Notes: a model not told the origin generated them from the sequence alone. A DNA stretch of 64,000 nucleotides from Candidatus Pantoea soli (GCF_007833795.1 NZ_CP032703.1:434001-498000), one strand, 5' to 3'; numbered from the stretch's first letter, positions 53,315 through 62,042 are shown. Made by a program: numbers and translations.

Positions 53315-54472
53315 ATGAATAACACGGCCCTCTCTGCAGACCAGCCGCGCGGACGCGCCTGGCTTGCCACAGGCGCACTGGGCATCAGTGCGTTTGCCAT
53401 CGTTACCAGCGAACTTGCCCCGGTTGGCATGCTGCAGGCGCTGGCGCAGACGTTCCAGCAAACGGCGGCGCAGACCGGCCAGGTGGTGACCGTTTACGGC
53501 TGGGTGGCGGCACTGGCCGCCCTGCTCTCCGTGGCATTGCCGGCCCGCATTTCGCGTAAAACGCTGCTGGTCACGCTGATGCTGCTGCTTGCGCTTGCCA
53601 GCCTGGCTGCCGCGCAGGCACCGGGATTCCCGCTGTTTATGGCGGCGCGGCTGGCAGGGGCCATCGCGCATGGCGTCTTCTGGGCGTTGATTGGCAGCGT
53701 TGCCGTACAGCTGGTGCCGGCAGAGAAGCTGGGGCGCGCCACTGCCGTGATCTTCGGCGGCGTGTCAGCCGCCAGCGTGCTGGGCGTGCCGCTGGCGAGC
53801 TATCTTGCGGCGGTTACCGGCTGGCGCGAGGCTTTTACGGTTATTTCGCTGCTGGCACTCGTGACTGCCTGCGCCTTACTGCGCACGTTGCCGGCGCTGG
53901 CACTTTCTGCTGCACAGCCGCTGCGCAGCTGCGGCCATCTGCTGAAAAACCCGCGTCTGCTGACGGTGTACGCTGCGACAGCCTGCATCATCTCCGCGCA
54001 TTTTGCCGCCTTTACCTATGTCGAGCCGCTACTGCGGGACGTGCGGCACGTACCGGCAGCGATGATTGCCGCACTGCTGCTGGTTTCCGGGTTGGCGGGT
54101 CTGGCCGGGAACGTTATCGCTGGCAGGCTGATTGACCGTCATCTTAAACCGCTGGTCTGTTTTGCGCTGCTGACGGGTGCCGCGGCGCTGGGCACGCTGG
54201 CACTGAGTTTCGCCATGCCGCTGTGGCTGACAGGGGCACTGCTGGCAGTGTGGAGGGCGGGCATGGCCATTGTCTTCGTTGGCCTGCAGACCCTGCTGCT
54301 GCGCCGCGCAGGCGCGCAGACCGCGGCGGCTTCCGCGCTGTATGTTGCGGTGTTTAATGCGGCGATCGGCAGCGGTGCGCTGGTCGGAGGCGTATTGTTA
54401 ACCATGACCGGGTTACCGCACATGGTGCTGCTGGCAGCCGTAATCATTGCCGCGGCGATCGCACTGCTGTAG
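53315..54472 (+). CDS. MFS sugar-efflux-like transporter (SotB/AraJ type)
   Basis: This 385-residue carrier has the SotB-family start GISAFAIVTSELAPVGMLQA, the GRATAVIFGGVSAASVLGVP segment, and a late PHMVLLAAV helix. Such proteins export sugars, drugs or arabinose-like compounds. The divergent LysR gene is its probable regulator. It is convergent with a small minus-strand gene. Confidence 0.88.
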   Translation: MNNTALSADQPRGRAWLATGALGISAFAIVTSELAPVGMLQALAQTFQQTAAQTGQVVTVYGWVAALAALLSVALPARISRKTLLVTLMLLLALASLAAAQAPGFPLFMAARLAGAIAHGVFWALIGSVAVQLVPAEKLGRATAVIFGGVSAASVLGVPLASYLAAVTGWREAFTVISLLALVTACALLRTLPALALSAAQPLRSCGHLLKNPRLLTVYAATACIISAHFAAFTYVEPLLRDVRHVPAAMIAALLLVSGLAGLAGNVIAGRLIDRHLKPLVCFALLTGAAALGTLALSFAMPLWLTGALLAVWRAGMAIVFVGLQTLLLRRAGAQTAAASALYVAVFNAAIGSGALVGGVLLTMTGLPHMVLLAAVIIAAAIALL

Positions 54473-54487
54473 ACACTGCCCAGGCGG

Positions 54488-54514
54488 AAAAGCCGGTGCG
54501 CGAGTGCACCGGCT
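54488..54514 (-). terminator. Intrinsic terminator of the small ABM-like gene
   Basis: AGCCGGTGC and GCACCGGCT form a perfect 9-bp stem with a 6-base loop. On the minus strand the stem ends in TTTT. It lies 7 bases after the stop codon of the minus-strand gene at 54521. Confidence 0.75.
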
Positions 54515-54520
54515 GAACGC

Positions 54521-54832
54521 TTACAGCGGCACGACAGCCGCAACCTCATGCTGAAACACATAGGGATCGGACAGCAGCGCAAAGGCCTCGTCATCCGGGT
54601 AGGTGACTGCGACGTGATACGCTTCACCGGCAAAGGCTTTGACGGCATCCAGATCCTGCCAGTAGGTGGCGAGGAAAAAGTGTTCGCGATCCGCCTGCGT
54701 TTCGCGACGGACAAAAGCCCCGCGATTACCGGCGACGGTACGCGCATGCTGTACCCCGGTTTTTTCCAGATGGCGGGCAAATCCTTCTGCATGCTGCAGC
54801 GGCACGCAACCGTGCCAGGTCCTTACGATCAT
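54521..54832 (-). CDS. Small ABM-like dimeric alpha/beta-barrel protein
   Basis: This 103-residue protein has a first strand MIVRTWHGCVPLQHAEGFAR, then RTVAGNRGAFVRRETQADRE and a HFFLATYWQDLDAVKAFAGE helix, a pattern seen in antibiotic-biosynthesis-monooxygenase-like proteins. The reaction is unknown. ATG 54832 has AGGAAAG before it and begins at the strand. It is followed by a terminator and lies 140 bases downstream of an SDR gene on the same strand. Confidence 0.75.
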   Translation of the reverse strand: MIVRTWHGCVPLQHAEGFARHLEKTGVQHARTVAGNRGAFVRRETQADREHFFLATYWQDLDAVKAFAGEAYHVAVTYPDDEAFALLSDPYVFQHEVAAVVPL

Positions 54833-54972
54833 GTGCTTTCCTCTCAGTTCAGACAGATTAACGCCCCCGGGCATGCCGGAGAGGCACGATCGGTGGCGCA
54901 GTAGTTGACCACCGATAATGCCGATCTGCGCCGGTGACGCAAAGCTGAACCGCAGAAAAGTTTGTCATCCGG

Positions 54973-55722
54973 TTATATTTGCGCCAGGCCGCCATCGACA
55001 TAAATTTCTGCCGCGTTGATGAAACTGGCATCGTCCGAGGCGAGAAAAACCACCGTCTTGCCGACTTCTTCGGGCTCACCCAGCCGCCCCAGCGGCACGC
55101 CCGCCGCCAGCGCATCAAACAGCCCCTGACGCTGTTCTTCCGGCACCAGTCCACCCAATCCGGGTGTGCGAACCGGTCCCGGGCTAACCACATTGATGCG
55201 GATGCCGCGCCCTTTTAAATCCAGCGCCCACGAGCGCACCAGGCTGCGCACTGCCGCCTTGCTGGCGCTGTAAACGCTGAAACTGCCTTCCCCTTTCACC
55301 GCTGCGGTAGAACCGGTAAGAATCACGGAGGCGCCGGTGCTGAGCAGCGGCAGCGCCTTCTGTACGGTGAACAACACACCGCGCACATTGGTGCCAAAAA
55401 TCCGGTCGAAATGCGCCTCCGTAATCGCCCCCAGCGGCAGCATGTCTCCGCCACCCGCATTGGCGAACAGCACATCAAGCCGGCCAGATTCACTGCTGAT
55501 ACGGGCATAAACCTCATCAAGATCGCTTAATACCGATGCATCCGCCCGGATGCCGGTTGCCGACGGGCCAATCAGCGCAACCGCCGCATCCAATTCTTCC
55601 TGACGACGGCCGGTGATCCAGACCTTCGCCCCCTGCGCGGCCAGTGCCTGTGCGGACGCCAGACCAATACCGGAACTGCCGCCTGTGACTAATGCGATTT
55701 TGTCTGCAAGTTTGTTACCCAT
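54973..55722 (-). CDS. Short-chain dehydrogenase/reductase
   Basis: This 249-residue SDR has VTGGSSGIGLASAQALAAQG, the ANAGGGDMLPLG motif, catalytic Ser in LTGSTAAVKG, YSASK, and a full C-terminus (ASFINAAEIYVDGGLAQI) typical of classical FabG-like SDRs. ATG 55722 follows AGGAGC. It is divergent from a LysR regulator 115 bases away, the common arrangement for a regulated reductase. Confidence 0.92.
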   Translation of the reverse strand: MGNKLADKIALVTGGSSGIGLASAQALAAQGAKVWITGRRQEELDAAVALIGPSATGIRADASVLSDLDEVYARISSESGRLDVLFANAGGGDMLPLGAITEAHFDRIFGTNVRGVLFTVQKALPLLSTGASVILTGSTAAVKGEGSFSVYSASKAAVRSLVRSWALDLKGRGIRINVVSPGPVRTPGLGGLVPEEQRQGLFDALAAGVPLGRLGEPEEVGKTVVFLASDDASFINAAEIYVDGGLAQI

Positions 55723-55744
55723 GATATTGCTCCTGAATTCACTG

Positions 55745-55764
55745 GCGACAACGGATGTTGTCGC
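55745..55764. promoter_or_regulatory. Inverted repeat next to the SDR start
   Basis: GCGACAAC and GTTGTCGC are perfect 8-bp arms around a 4-base centre, 23 bases upstream of the SDR gene. It may be an operator or a leader hairpin of that gene. Confidence 0.45.
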
Positions 55765-55794
55765 GATGCAAAGAGCATATCGACGCCAAACGCC

Positions 55795-55838
55795 TTTCAA
55801 AATAGAATGATTTGAAACTCATCATTGCAGATTTGAAA
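55795..55838. promoter_or_regulatory. Probable LysR-binding region, TTTCAAA/TTTGAAA repeats
   Basis: TTTCAAA (55795-55801) and TTTGAAA (55811-55817) form a perfect dyad with a 9-base centre, and a third TTTGAAA copy (55832-55838) touches the LysR start codon. Spaced repeats covering the regulator's own start fit autoregulation plus control of the divergent SDR. Confidence 0.6.
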
Positions 55839-56758
55839 TGAAGAAATTGCCTGATTTTGAAGGACTGGCGATGTTTGCCCGGGTAGCGGAAGAGGGTTCT
55901 TTCGCCGCAGCGGCCCGGGTAATGGGCGTATCCGTGCCGACGGTGTCGCGTGCGATTGCACGACTGGAGGAACGGCTGGGCGGGCGGCTGCTGAACCGGA
56001 CCTCGCGGCAGATTGCATTGACTGAGTTTGGTCAAAGTCTGGCGACGAAAGCCTCAGCGATCTATCGCCAGGCTGAAGAGGCAGAAAGCGCCGCGTCTGA
56101 ACTGGCGGTGCAGCCCCGCGGCCAGGTGCGTCTGGCGGTGCCCATGGCGTTTGGTTTACGCTGGATCGCGCCGCTGCTGCCACAGCTGCTGCGCCAGTTT
56201 CCGGCGCTGAGCATTGATTTGCACCTTTCTGATGCGCCCACCGACCTGATTGCCGACGGCTTCGACGCTGCGCTGCGTATCGCCGCCCTGCCCGACTCCT
56301 CGCTGGTGGCGCGCAGGATCTGCGCCGTGACGCAGTTTCTGGTGGCTTCACCCGCCTATCTGCAGGCCCATGGCCTGCCTGAACATCCGCGCGACCTGGC
56401 GGCGCATCCCTGCTTCAGCTATGCCTACCGCGCCCGCAGTCAGGTCTGGCGCTTTACGCACGCTTCCGGTGAGCAGGAGGACGTGATGCCAGCTGGCCCG
56501 CTGCGGGTAACCAACTCCGACGCGCTGCTGCCCTCTCTGCTGGCGGGAATGGGGATTGCCGAGCTGCCGGAGTTTATTGCCGCGGAATACCTGCGCGATG
56601 GCCGGCTGGTGCAGGTGCTGGATGGCTGGTCAATGACGCAGGGTGGACTGTATTTTGTGACACCAACGGCGCGCAGTCGTCCGCTGAAGGTAAGCGTGCT
56701 ATCAGATTTCTTTGCCAGCCAACTCAGCCAGCCCGTGTGGCGCTGGCCTGAACGGTAA
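55838..56758 (+). CDS. LysR-family transcriptional regulator
   Basis: This 306-residue regulator has the helix-turn-helix FEGLAMFARVAEEGSFAAAA, MGVSVPTVSRAIARLEERLG, then GQVRLAVPMAFGLRWIAPLL and the typical SLVARRIC and LLPSLLAGMGIAELPEF stretches. It is of the group that governs nearby SDR or quinone reductase genes, here the divergent SDR. Confidence 0.92.
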   Translation: MKKLPDFEGLAMFARVAEEGSFAAAARVMGVSVPTVSRAIARLEERLGGRLLNRTSRQIALTEFGQSLATKASAIYRQAEEAESAASELAVQPRGQVRLAVPMAFGLRWIAPLLPQLLRQFPALSIDLHLSDAPTDLIADGFDAALRIAALPDSSLVARRICAVTQFLVASPAYLQAHGLPEHPRDLAAHPCFSYAYRARSQVWRFTHASGEQEDVMPAGPLRVTNSDALLPSLLAGMGIAELPEFIAAEYLRDGRLVQVLDGWSMTQGGLYFVTPTARSRPLKVSVLSDFFASQLSQPVWRWPER

Positions 56759-56874
56759 GGTAATAGGTGACAGCCGTCTGGCACGCTGGCGGCCGCTGCG
56801 CAGCACGCCGCCAGACGCCGGCCGGAAAAAGCGCTGCGTCCTTCGCCCTTCAGCCCGGCGGCTTGCTGATAGCT

Positions 56875-57240
56875 TCAGACCGGCGGACTGACTTCCGGAA
56901 CGGCATCAATGTGCTGGAAGATTTCCAGCCCCAGCTGCTGGCCGAGAGCCACATCGTTATCCGCCCCACCAGAGGCGCCGGGCAGGCGCAGTATCGCATC
57001 ACAGCTGTGGATCAACCGGTGCGCTACCGGATACAGATAGCGCTCACTGATGGCATCACCGATGCACGCAGAGCCGGCGGCGCTGGCAATCGGCAGCGCC
57101 AGCCATTCACCCACGACCGGCGTATGCCCTTTGTGGTAAACCTGTAACGCCATCTGATTGAGCGCCTGCAGGTTTGCCGCAATACGCGTCTGGTCGCCCT
57201 GCGTGCCGCTGCGCACCGGTCCGGCAATGAGAATCATCAT
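56875..57240 (-). CDS. DUF4406/nucleoside-deoxyribosyltransferase-like protein
   Basis: This 121-residue protein starts MMILIAGPVRSGTQGDQTRI, the beta-strand and phosphate-loop pattern of DUF4406 and nucleoside 2-deoxyribosyltransferase-like folds, and later has the CDAILRLPGASGGADNDVAL strand with the expected GxS-G-A-D ending. The family binds or modifies nucleotides and its exact reaction is unknown. Its ATG overlaps the nudK stop (ATGA, 57237-57240), so it is coupled to a sugar-nucleotide pyrophosphatase. Confidence 0.7.
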   Translation of the reverse strand: MMILIAGPVRSGTQGDQTRIAANLQALNQMALQVYHKGHTPVVGEWLALPIASAAGSACIGDAISERYLYPVAHRLIHSCDAILRLPGASGGADNDVALGQQLGLEIFQHIDAVPEVSPPV

Positions 57241-57827
57241 GCGGCGTTCTCCTGAAATGGCCCATGCAGGGCAAGGTACTGCAACAGCATAATGGTTTTA
57301 GCATCCATGATTTCACCGCGGGTGACAGCAGCCAGCGCCCGTGACATTGGCCACTCCAGCACCTGAATATCTTCGCCCTCTTCCGCCAGCCCACCGCCGT
57401 CGCTGCAGCGATCCGCATCGGTGTATTCTGCGATGAAAAAGTAAAGTTTTTCGGTTACCGACCCCGGACTCATGTAGGCTTCCATCACTTTTTCGATCCG
57501 GCTGACGCGAAAACCGGTCTCTTCTTCCGCCTCTGCCACGATGCGCGCCTCCGGTGAGGCGTTATCCAGCAGGCCGGCGGCCGCCTCGATCAGATAACCG
57601 TGATGGCCGTTGATGAACACCGGCAACCGGAACTGCCGGGTCAAGACCACGCTGCGCTTATCGCGGTTATACAGCAGAACGACCGCGCCATTGCCCCGGT
57701 CATAGGCCTCGCGCTGCTGCTCCTGCCACGAGCCATCGCTGCGCTGTAACTCAAAGGTATATTTTTTCAGGGTGTACCAGTTATCGGATAACAGCTGCTC
57801 ACGAATATTACGAACGTTAGCTTGCAT
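57237..57827 (-). CDS. nudK: NudK, GDP-mannose pyrophosphatase
   Basis: This 196-residue Nudix enzyme matches E. coli NudK: DNWYTLKKYTFEL, YDRGNGAVVLLYNRDKRSVV, LIEAAAGLLDNASPEARIVA and AYMSPGSVTEKLYFFIAEYT. The catalytic E-A-x-E-E core of the Nudix box is intact, while the residue before it, Lys in E. coli, is Ala. NudK hydrolyses GDP-mannose to GMP and mannose phosphate, drawing sugar away from capsule or colanic acid. It is divergent from a DeoR regulator 78 bases away. Confidence 0.9.
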   Translation of the reverse strand: MQANVRNIREQLLSDNWYTLKKYTFELQRSDGSWQEQQREAYDRGNGAVVLLYNRDKRSVVLTRQFRLPVFINGHHGYLIEAAAGLLDNASPEARIVAEAEEETGFRVSRIEKVMEAYMSPGSVTEKLYFFIAEYTDADRCSDGGGLAEEGEDIQVLEWPMSRALAAVTRGEIMDAKTIMLLQYLALHGPFQENAA

Positions 57828-57905
57828 AGTGCGCTCCTGTGGATGACAGCAGGCACCGTATCATGCATAATCGTGCACATTCAAGAAAAAATAAGGATGC
57901 TTTTT

Positions 57906-58655
57906 ATGCTCTCTGTCCAGCGAAAACAGCAGATACTCGCCCTGCTGGCCGCCGAGAATCAGGTGATGTCGCGCGAACTCAGCCAGCGATTTGGCGTCTC
58001 CGAAGACTCAATACGCCGCGATTTACGTGAGTTAGCGGCAGAAGGCTTGCTGCAGCGCGTGCATGGCGGCGCCCTGCCGGTCTCGGCGGCCATTGCACCG
58101 TTTGAAACACGCAAAAACGTGCAAATCAGTTCCAAGCAGGCGATTGCCCGCAAAGCCGTGCAGCTGATCCAGCCCGGGCAGGTGGTGATTCTGGACGGCG
58201 GCACCACGACCACGGAACTGGTGCGCGCGCTGCCAGCAGATCTGGCTTTTACGGTGATTACCCATAGTCCCGGCATTGCAGTGGCGCTGGTGGATTTTCC
58301 GCAGGTGGAGGTAATTATGCTGGGCGGCCAGCTTTACCGGCATTCGGTGGTCAATGTGGGTGCGACGGTGCTGCAGGCTGTCGCGCTCATCAATGCCGAT
58401 CTGTTTTTTATGGGCGTGACCGGCGTCCACAAAACGGCTGGCCTGACGACCGGCAACTATGAAGAAGCGGGCGTGAAACGGGCACTGGCAGCCCGCGCCG
58501 CAGAAACGGTGGTGATGGTTTCCCGCGAGAAACTTAACTCTGCTTCCGCGTTTGCCATTGGGGATTTATCGCTGGCCAGCACACTGATTGTCGATGGCGA
58601 GCCGGACAGCGCCATGCGCGAGGCGCTGCAGCAGCAGCAGGTAGCGCTGCTGTAA
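57906..58655 (+). CDS. DeoR-family transcriptional regulator
   Basis: This 249-residue repressor has the helix-turn-helix QRKQQILALLAAENQVMSRE, FGVSEDSIRRDLRELAAEGL, RVHGGALP, and the sugar-phosphate-binding domain with LDGGTTTTELVRALP and LFFMGVTGVHKTAGLTTGNY. The ligand is probably a phosphorylated sugar. ATG 57906 has AAGGA eight bases before it, while ATG 57897 overlaps that site. It is divergent from nudK and may control that operon. Confidence 0.9.
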   Translation: MLSVQRKQQILALLAAENQVMSRELSQRFGVSEDSIRRDLRELAAEGLLQRVHGGALPVSAAIAPFETRKNVQISSKQAIARKAVQLIQPGQVVILDGGTTTTELVRALPADLAFTVITHSPGIAVALVDFPQVEVIMLGGQLYRHSVVNVGATVLQAVALINADLFFMGVTGVHKTAGLTTGNYEEAGVKRALAARAAETVVMVSREKLNSASAFAIGDLSLASTLIVDGEPDSAMREALQQQQVALL

Positions 58656-58889
58656 GGCGAGGCGGCTGGGTTTTTGTTGAACATGTGACAAGGCGCGCAG
58701 CAGGCAGGAACGATCATTGCGTCTCCCGGCGGGCACGACAGGAAAAACGCAGAGAGAAGTTTACTGCATAACCGTTGCTCAGCTGGCCGGGCAACGCTTG
58801 TATCCACAACCGGCGATGGCGGGCCATGCCGGAAAGCAAACAGCCCGCATGACGCGGACCGTTATCTTGTGCTCAGGGGGTGCCTTTAC

Positions 58890-59066
58890 TTACTCCAGCT
58901 TATCCAGCCGTTCCAGCATGGCGTCAGCGTCTGCCAGGTTTAAAAGCACCTCACCGCAGGTCAGGCAATGACTGCCCTGCACTGCCGGCACCACATCGCC
59001 CGTCTCCAGCTCAACGTCGCGCTTACCGTAAACAAAACCCTCGTTACCACATTCCGGACATTTCAT
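58890..59066 (-). CDS. Lone YgiT/MqsA-type zinc-finger protein
   Basis: This 58-residue protein has two CxxC pairs (MKCPECGNEGF and HCLTCGEVLLN) as in the N-terminal zinc domain of the antitoxin MqsA/YgiT. MqsA continues with a helix-turn-helix of about 70 residues, which is missing here, and no MqsR-type toxin gene is adjacent. ATG 59066 follows GGGGAG. It could be an independent zinc-binding protein or the remains of an antitoxin. Confidence 0.78.
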   Translation of the reverse strand: MKCPECGNEGFVYGKRDVELETGDVVPAVQGSHCLTCGEVLLNLADADAMLERLDKLE

Positions 59067-59329
59067 GCTGCTGCTCCCCTGCCTTGGTGTATCGCTAAGC
59101 GTAGCTGACAGAACAGAAGCCATGCGGCAGCGCCACGGTTATTTCTTTTCGGCCTGTACGGATACCCGCGTTGTACCGACATAAAAAACCCGCTGCGGGA
59201 GCGGCCATATACGCGGCAAAAGGGATCGTCAGGCAGGGCATTTTATTTTGTCGTGCTGGAACCAGGGCTGTTCAGAATGCAGGGCGCGGTGCCCACCGAA
59301 CAACCTTGATGTTCGATCGCGAAAGCAGG

Positions 59330-59899
59330 TTACATCGACATCGCCTGCGCGGACTTCAGATGCTGCTCCACAACTGGAGTATGCGCATCGGCCAGCGCCT
59401 TCACGTCGGGATCCTTGATCTTTTTGGCATCGCTCTGCAGCGTTGACAGCACCATCTTGTGATCCTTCGTGCCGGCGTTTTCCATGTACATCTTGTCAAA
59501 GGCTTTGCCGCTCTGTTTTTCCAGTCTGGCCGCCACGCCTTTGTGTTTAGCGTCTGGCTCAGTCGGTAATTTCACGCCTTTTTGCTGCGCGACCGTCTGC
59601 ACTTTTGTCAGGGCTGCGCCATGGTCATCAACCATTTTCTGAGCGAAGGCTTTAACTTCGTCGCTGCTCGCTTTGCTGAGCGCGATCTTCGCCGCCGCGA
59701 TTTCATTGATATTGGCCTGCGCCATGTCCTTCAGTGCTTTCTCATCGCCGGCGCTGAGTTTGGTGCCGGATGCGCTCTGCCCTGCACTGCTGCTTTGCGC
59801 AGGGCTCGCTGGCGTCTGAGCCTGCACGCCAACACTGCTGCACATCGCGACGACAGCGGATATGGCCAGCAGCCCTTTCAGTGTTTTACTTTTTTGCAT
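59330..59899 (-). CDS. Exported DUF4142 protein
   Basis: This 189-residue protein has a signal peptide (KGLLAISAVVAMCSSVGVQA), a low-complexity linker, and a ferritin-like helical domain typical of DUF4142: MAQANINEIAAAKIALSKAS, VKAFAQKMVDDHGAALTKVQ, then MENAGTKDHKMVLSTLQ. The His/Glu pattern resembles ferritin-like folds but metal binding is not proven. A large hairpin (60020-60055) lies 120 bases upstream. Confidence 0.88.
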   Translation of the reverse strand: MQKSKTLKGLLAISAVVAMCSSVGVQAQTPASPAQSSSAGQSASGTKLSAGDEKALKDMAQANINEIAAAKIALSKASSDEVKAFAQKMVDDHGAALTKVQTVAQQKGVKLPTEPDAKHKGVAARLEKQSGKAFDKMYMENAGTKDHKMVLSTLQSDAKKIKDPDVKALADAHTPVVEQHLKSAQAMSM

Positions 59900-60418
59900 G
59901 TTGTTCTCCGAAAATAATCAATGAGGCGAATTTCAGGTAATACACCCTGCGCAGCCTCGCAGGAAAATGACACGTGCAAGGGTCAGTATAGTCGCGCTGT
60001 TATTGCTCAGCATTTTTAATTATTTTCTCTGCACAAATATGTGCAGAGAAAATAAAGCCAGCCACCTGATGCTGATGATATACGAAGCGGTAAATCGCCT
60101 TTAATCAGCAGCCATAACGCCGCGTAATCCATAGAAAATAAAGGATAAACCGCTTCCGTACGCCAGCGATTACGAATAAAACGTTCGTCGCGGAAAAATT
60201 TAACAAACTTTTAATTTCAAAAGGTTATTGTTTTTTATTACAATCACTCGCTGCCAGAAAGTCGTGATTTCGTCACAGCAGCGCTTTGTGTGATATACAG
60301 ATCTGGCAGACACGCTGCGGCTGCGCTTTAATTTTTGCGCGCTGCCAGTGATATTCGTAACGGGGCATGAAACCGGTGCTGGCTGACATAATGTGAATAT
60401 GGAGAGTGAGGAGGCGCA
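59900..60418. other. Gene-free stretch with a large perfect hairpin
   Basis: The main feature is the 16-bp perfect inverted repeat at 60020-60055. The rest is AT-rich, with the leader of the connector-protein gene at its right end (GGAGG before 60419). No gene is evident. Confidence 0.6.
60020..60055. repeat. 16-bp perfect inverted repeat with 4-base loop
   Basis: TTATTTTCTCTGCACA and TGTGCAGAGAAAATAA are exact complements around AATA. No T tract follows on either strand, so it is not a standard terminator. It may be an RNA hairpin in the leader of the DUF4142 gene or a protein-binding dyad. Confidence 0.85.
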
Positions 60419-60631
60419 ATGAATATCGGGTCTTCACAAACGATGGAAGAAATTAATCTGGTCATCGGGCGGGCAATATCCAGCCTGATTTCATCCGGTA
60501 TAGAGGTTGAAAAAAGCAGCATTCTGGCGCAACTGCGGCAGTCTGAAGAACAGGCAGTTGACGGTATGAAAATGATTTATGCGCAGGCCATTCGTCTGGT
60601 AACTGAGGATCAACCCTGGGCGCGTGACTAA
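60419..60631 (+). CDS. AriR/YmgB-family connector-type small protein
   Basis: The 70-residue product has an EEINLVIGRAISSLISSGIE helix, then SSILAQLRQSEEQAVDGMK, that line up with the C-terminal part of E. coli AriR (YmgB), a small helical dimer involved in biofilm and acid resistance through the Rcs pathway. The start has GAGGAGGCGCA before it. It is solitary. The assignment is by pattern only. Confidence 0.65.
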   Translation: MNIGSSQTMEEINLVIGRAISSLISSGIEVEKSSILAQLRQSEEQAVDGMKMIYAQAIRLVTEDQPWARD

Positions 60632-60852
60632 GCGACTCAAGCGGATGCTGCGCCTGCACGGCCCGCTCCTGACGGAAATGGGTCTGCTTTCCCGGTCGAG
60701 AGGTTATGCAGTCAAAGAAGATCAGCTGAGCGTTACCTCCGGCCCGCTGCCAGGTGCGGTTGATCCACCCGTGGCGGTGCTGATGAAATCAGCCGCAGGA
60801 AGGCTGCTGAAATCGGAAAGCATAACGCAGCAGCGGGCCATTCCAGAGAGCC

Positions 60853-61281
60853 TCAGGTACGGATCCGCCTGCCCTGCTCATCCACGACCTGTTCGCCGTC
60901 CTCTTTGGTAAAGGCTTCACGTTGCGGATTCGGCAGAATATCCAGAACCGTTTCGGACGGACGACATAGCCTGGTACCCAGCGGCGTGACCACTATCGGC
61001 CGGTTAATCAGAATCGGATACATCAGCATCATATCCAGCAACGCCTCATCGCTGAACTGCGCTTCGGCAAGGCGGAGTTTTTCATATGGCGGCGTGTTTT
61101 TGCGCAGCAGGTCACGCACGCTGATGCCCATATCCGCAATCAGCTTTTGTAATTCGTCACGTGCCGGCGGCGTTTCCAGATAGCGAATGACCGCCGGTTC
61201 TGTGCCGCTGTTGCGAATCAGCGCCAGCGTATTACGCGACGTGCCACAATCCGGGTTGTGATAAATAGTGATGTCAGTCAT
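60853..61281 (-). CDS. arsC: ArsC, glutaredoxin-dependent arsenate reductase
   Basis: This 142-residue protein is typical of classical plasmid-type ArsC: YHNPDCGTSRNTLALIRNSG with catalytic Cys12, the LLRKNTPPYEKL segment, then INRPIVVT and CRPSETVLDILP with the arsenate-binding arginines. It reduces arsenate to arsenite. There is no arsB, arsA or arsR next to it, so export and sensing must be encoded elsewhere. Confidence 0.93.
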   Translation of the reverse strand: MTDITIYHNPDCGTSRNTLALIRNSGTEPAVIRYLETPPARDELQKLIADMGISVRDLLRKNTPPYEKLRLAEAQFSDEALLDMMLMYPILINRPIVVTPLGTRLCRPSETVLDILPNPQREAFTKEDGEQVVDEQGRRIRT

Positions 61282-61518
61282 TCACGTGATTCCGTTAAGG
61301 AGCTTCACTTTCGGCTCCGGCTTAAAGGTAGAGTGCCAGCGGCTTTGATAACCGCACGCCGGCCCCGGCGTTGCCATGGACGCACGCTCCGCTGACTTCT
61401 CAGCGCTTAGATGTCCGCATGCTGGAAGAAGAGTCATTCCTGCGGCTTTCTGTCGCGGCTGATACAGAGCAACGCGGCTGGTGAAAAGTGCTGATGTCAC
61501 CCCCTGCTGCCTGCGATG

Positions 61519-61935
61519 TCAGGCGTTTTCAGCCTGCTGCACAACCGGCGGAATCCGGGCAATCACCTTGATTTCAAAATCAAATCCCGCCAGCCAGTTC
61601 ACGCCCACCGCCGTCCAGTTCGGATAAGGAGGCGCCGGGAAAATGGCCTGCTTAATCTGCATAATGGTCGGAAACTGCTTTTCCGGGTCAGTGTGAAAGG
61701 TAGTAACATCAAGCAGATCGTCAAACGTACAGCCTGCGGCTGCAAGCGTGGCTGCCAGATTATCAAAAGCGAGTTGTACCTGCGCGGCAAAATCTGGTTC
61801 TGGTGTGCCGTCTGCGCGACTGCCAACCTGGCCTGAAACGAATAACATATCACCGGAGCGGATGGCTGCGGAATAGCCGTGCTGTTCATAAAGGGCATGG
61901 CGGTTAGCGGGGAAAACAGGTTCGCGTGAGATCAT
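61519..61935 (-). CDS. RidA-family protein
   Basis: This 138-residue protein is of the RidA/YjgF type: GYSAAIRSGDMLFVSGQVGS, QVQLAFDNLAATLAAAGCTF, TTFHTDP, and the catalytic-region end FEIKVIARIPP. RidA deaminates reactive enamines and imines, but this branch ends ARIP with Arg in the usual place and a different pocket. It is divergent from a TetR gene across a strong double operator. Confidence 0.85.
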   Translation of the reverse strand: MISREPVFPANRHALYEQHGYSAAIRSGDMLFVSGQVGSRADGTPEPDFAAQVQLAFDNLAATLAAAGCTFDDLLDVTTFHTDPEKQFPTIMQIKQAIFPAPPYPNWTAVGVNWLAGFDFEIKVIARIPPVVQQAENA

Positions 61936-62000
61936 GATATTTCCTCTGTTCAGTAAGCCACTGCGTGATGGGGTGTACGCTGCGGAGAATCCGATTTCAC

Positions 62001-62042
62001 ATACACAGCGTATGTGAAATTAATATCACATACGCTGTGTAT
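62001..62042. promoter_or_regulatory. TetR-type double operator
   Basis: ATACACAGCGTATGTGA (62001-62017) and TCACATACGCTGTGTAT (62026-62042) are perfect 17-bp arms with an 8-base centre. Each arm is itself a near-palindrome (ACATAC/GTATGT). It covers the centre of the divergent ridA-like/tetR region, 42 bases before the TetR start, and is almost certainly the binding site of that repressor. Confidence 0.85.

Noticed and set aside
60624..60911. Possible 95-residue protein overlapping the AriR-like gene
   Set aside because: GTG start inside the preceding stop region, no ribosome site, and its end runs antisense into arsC.
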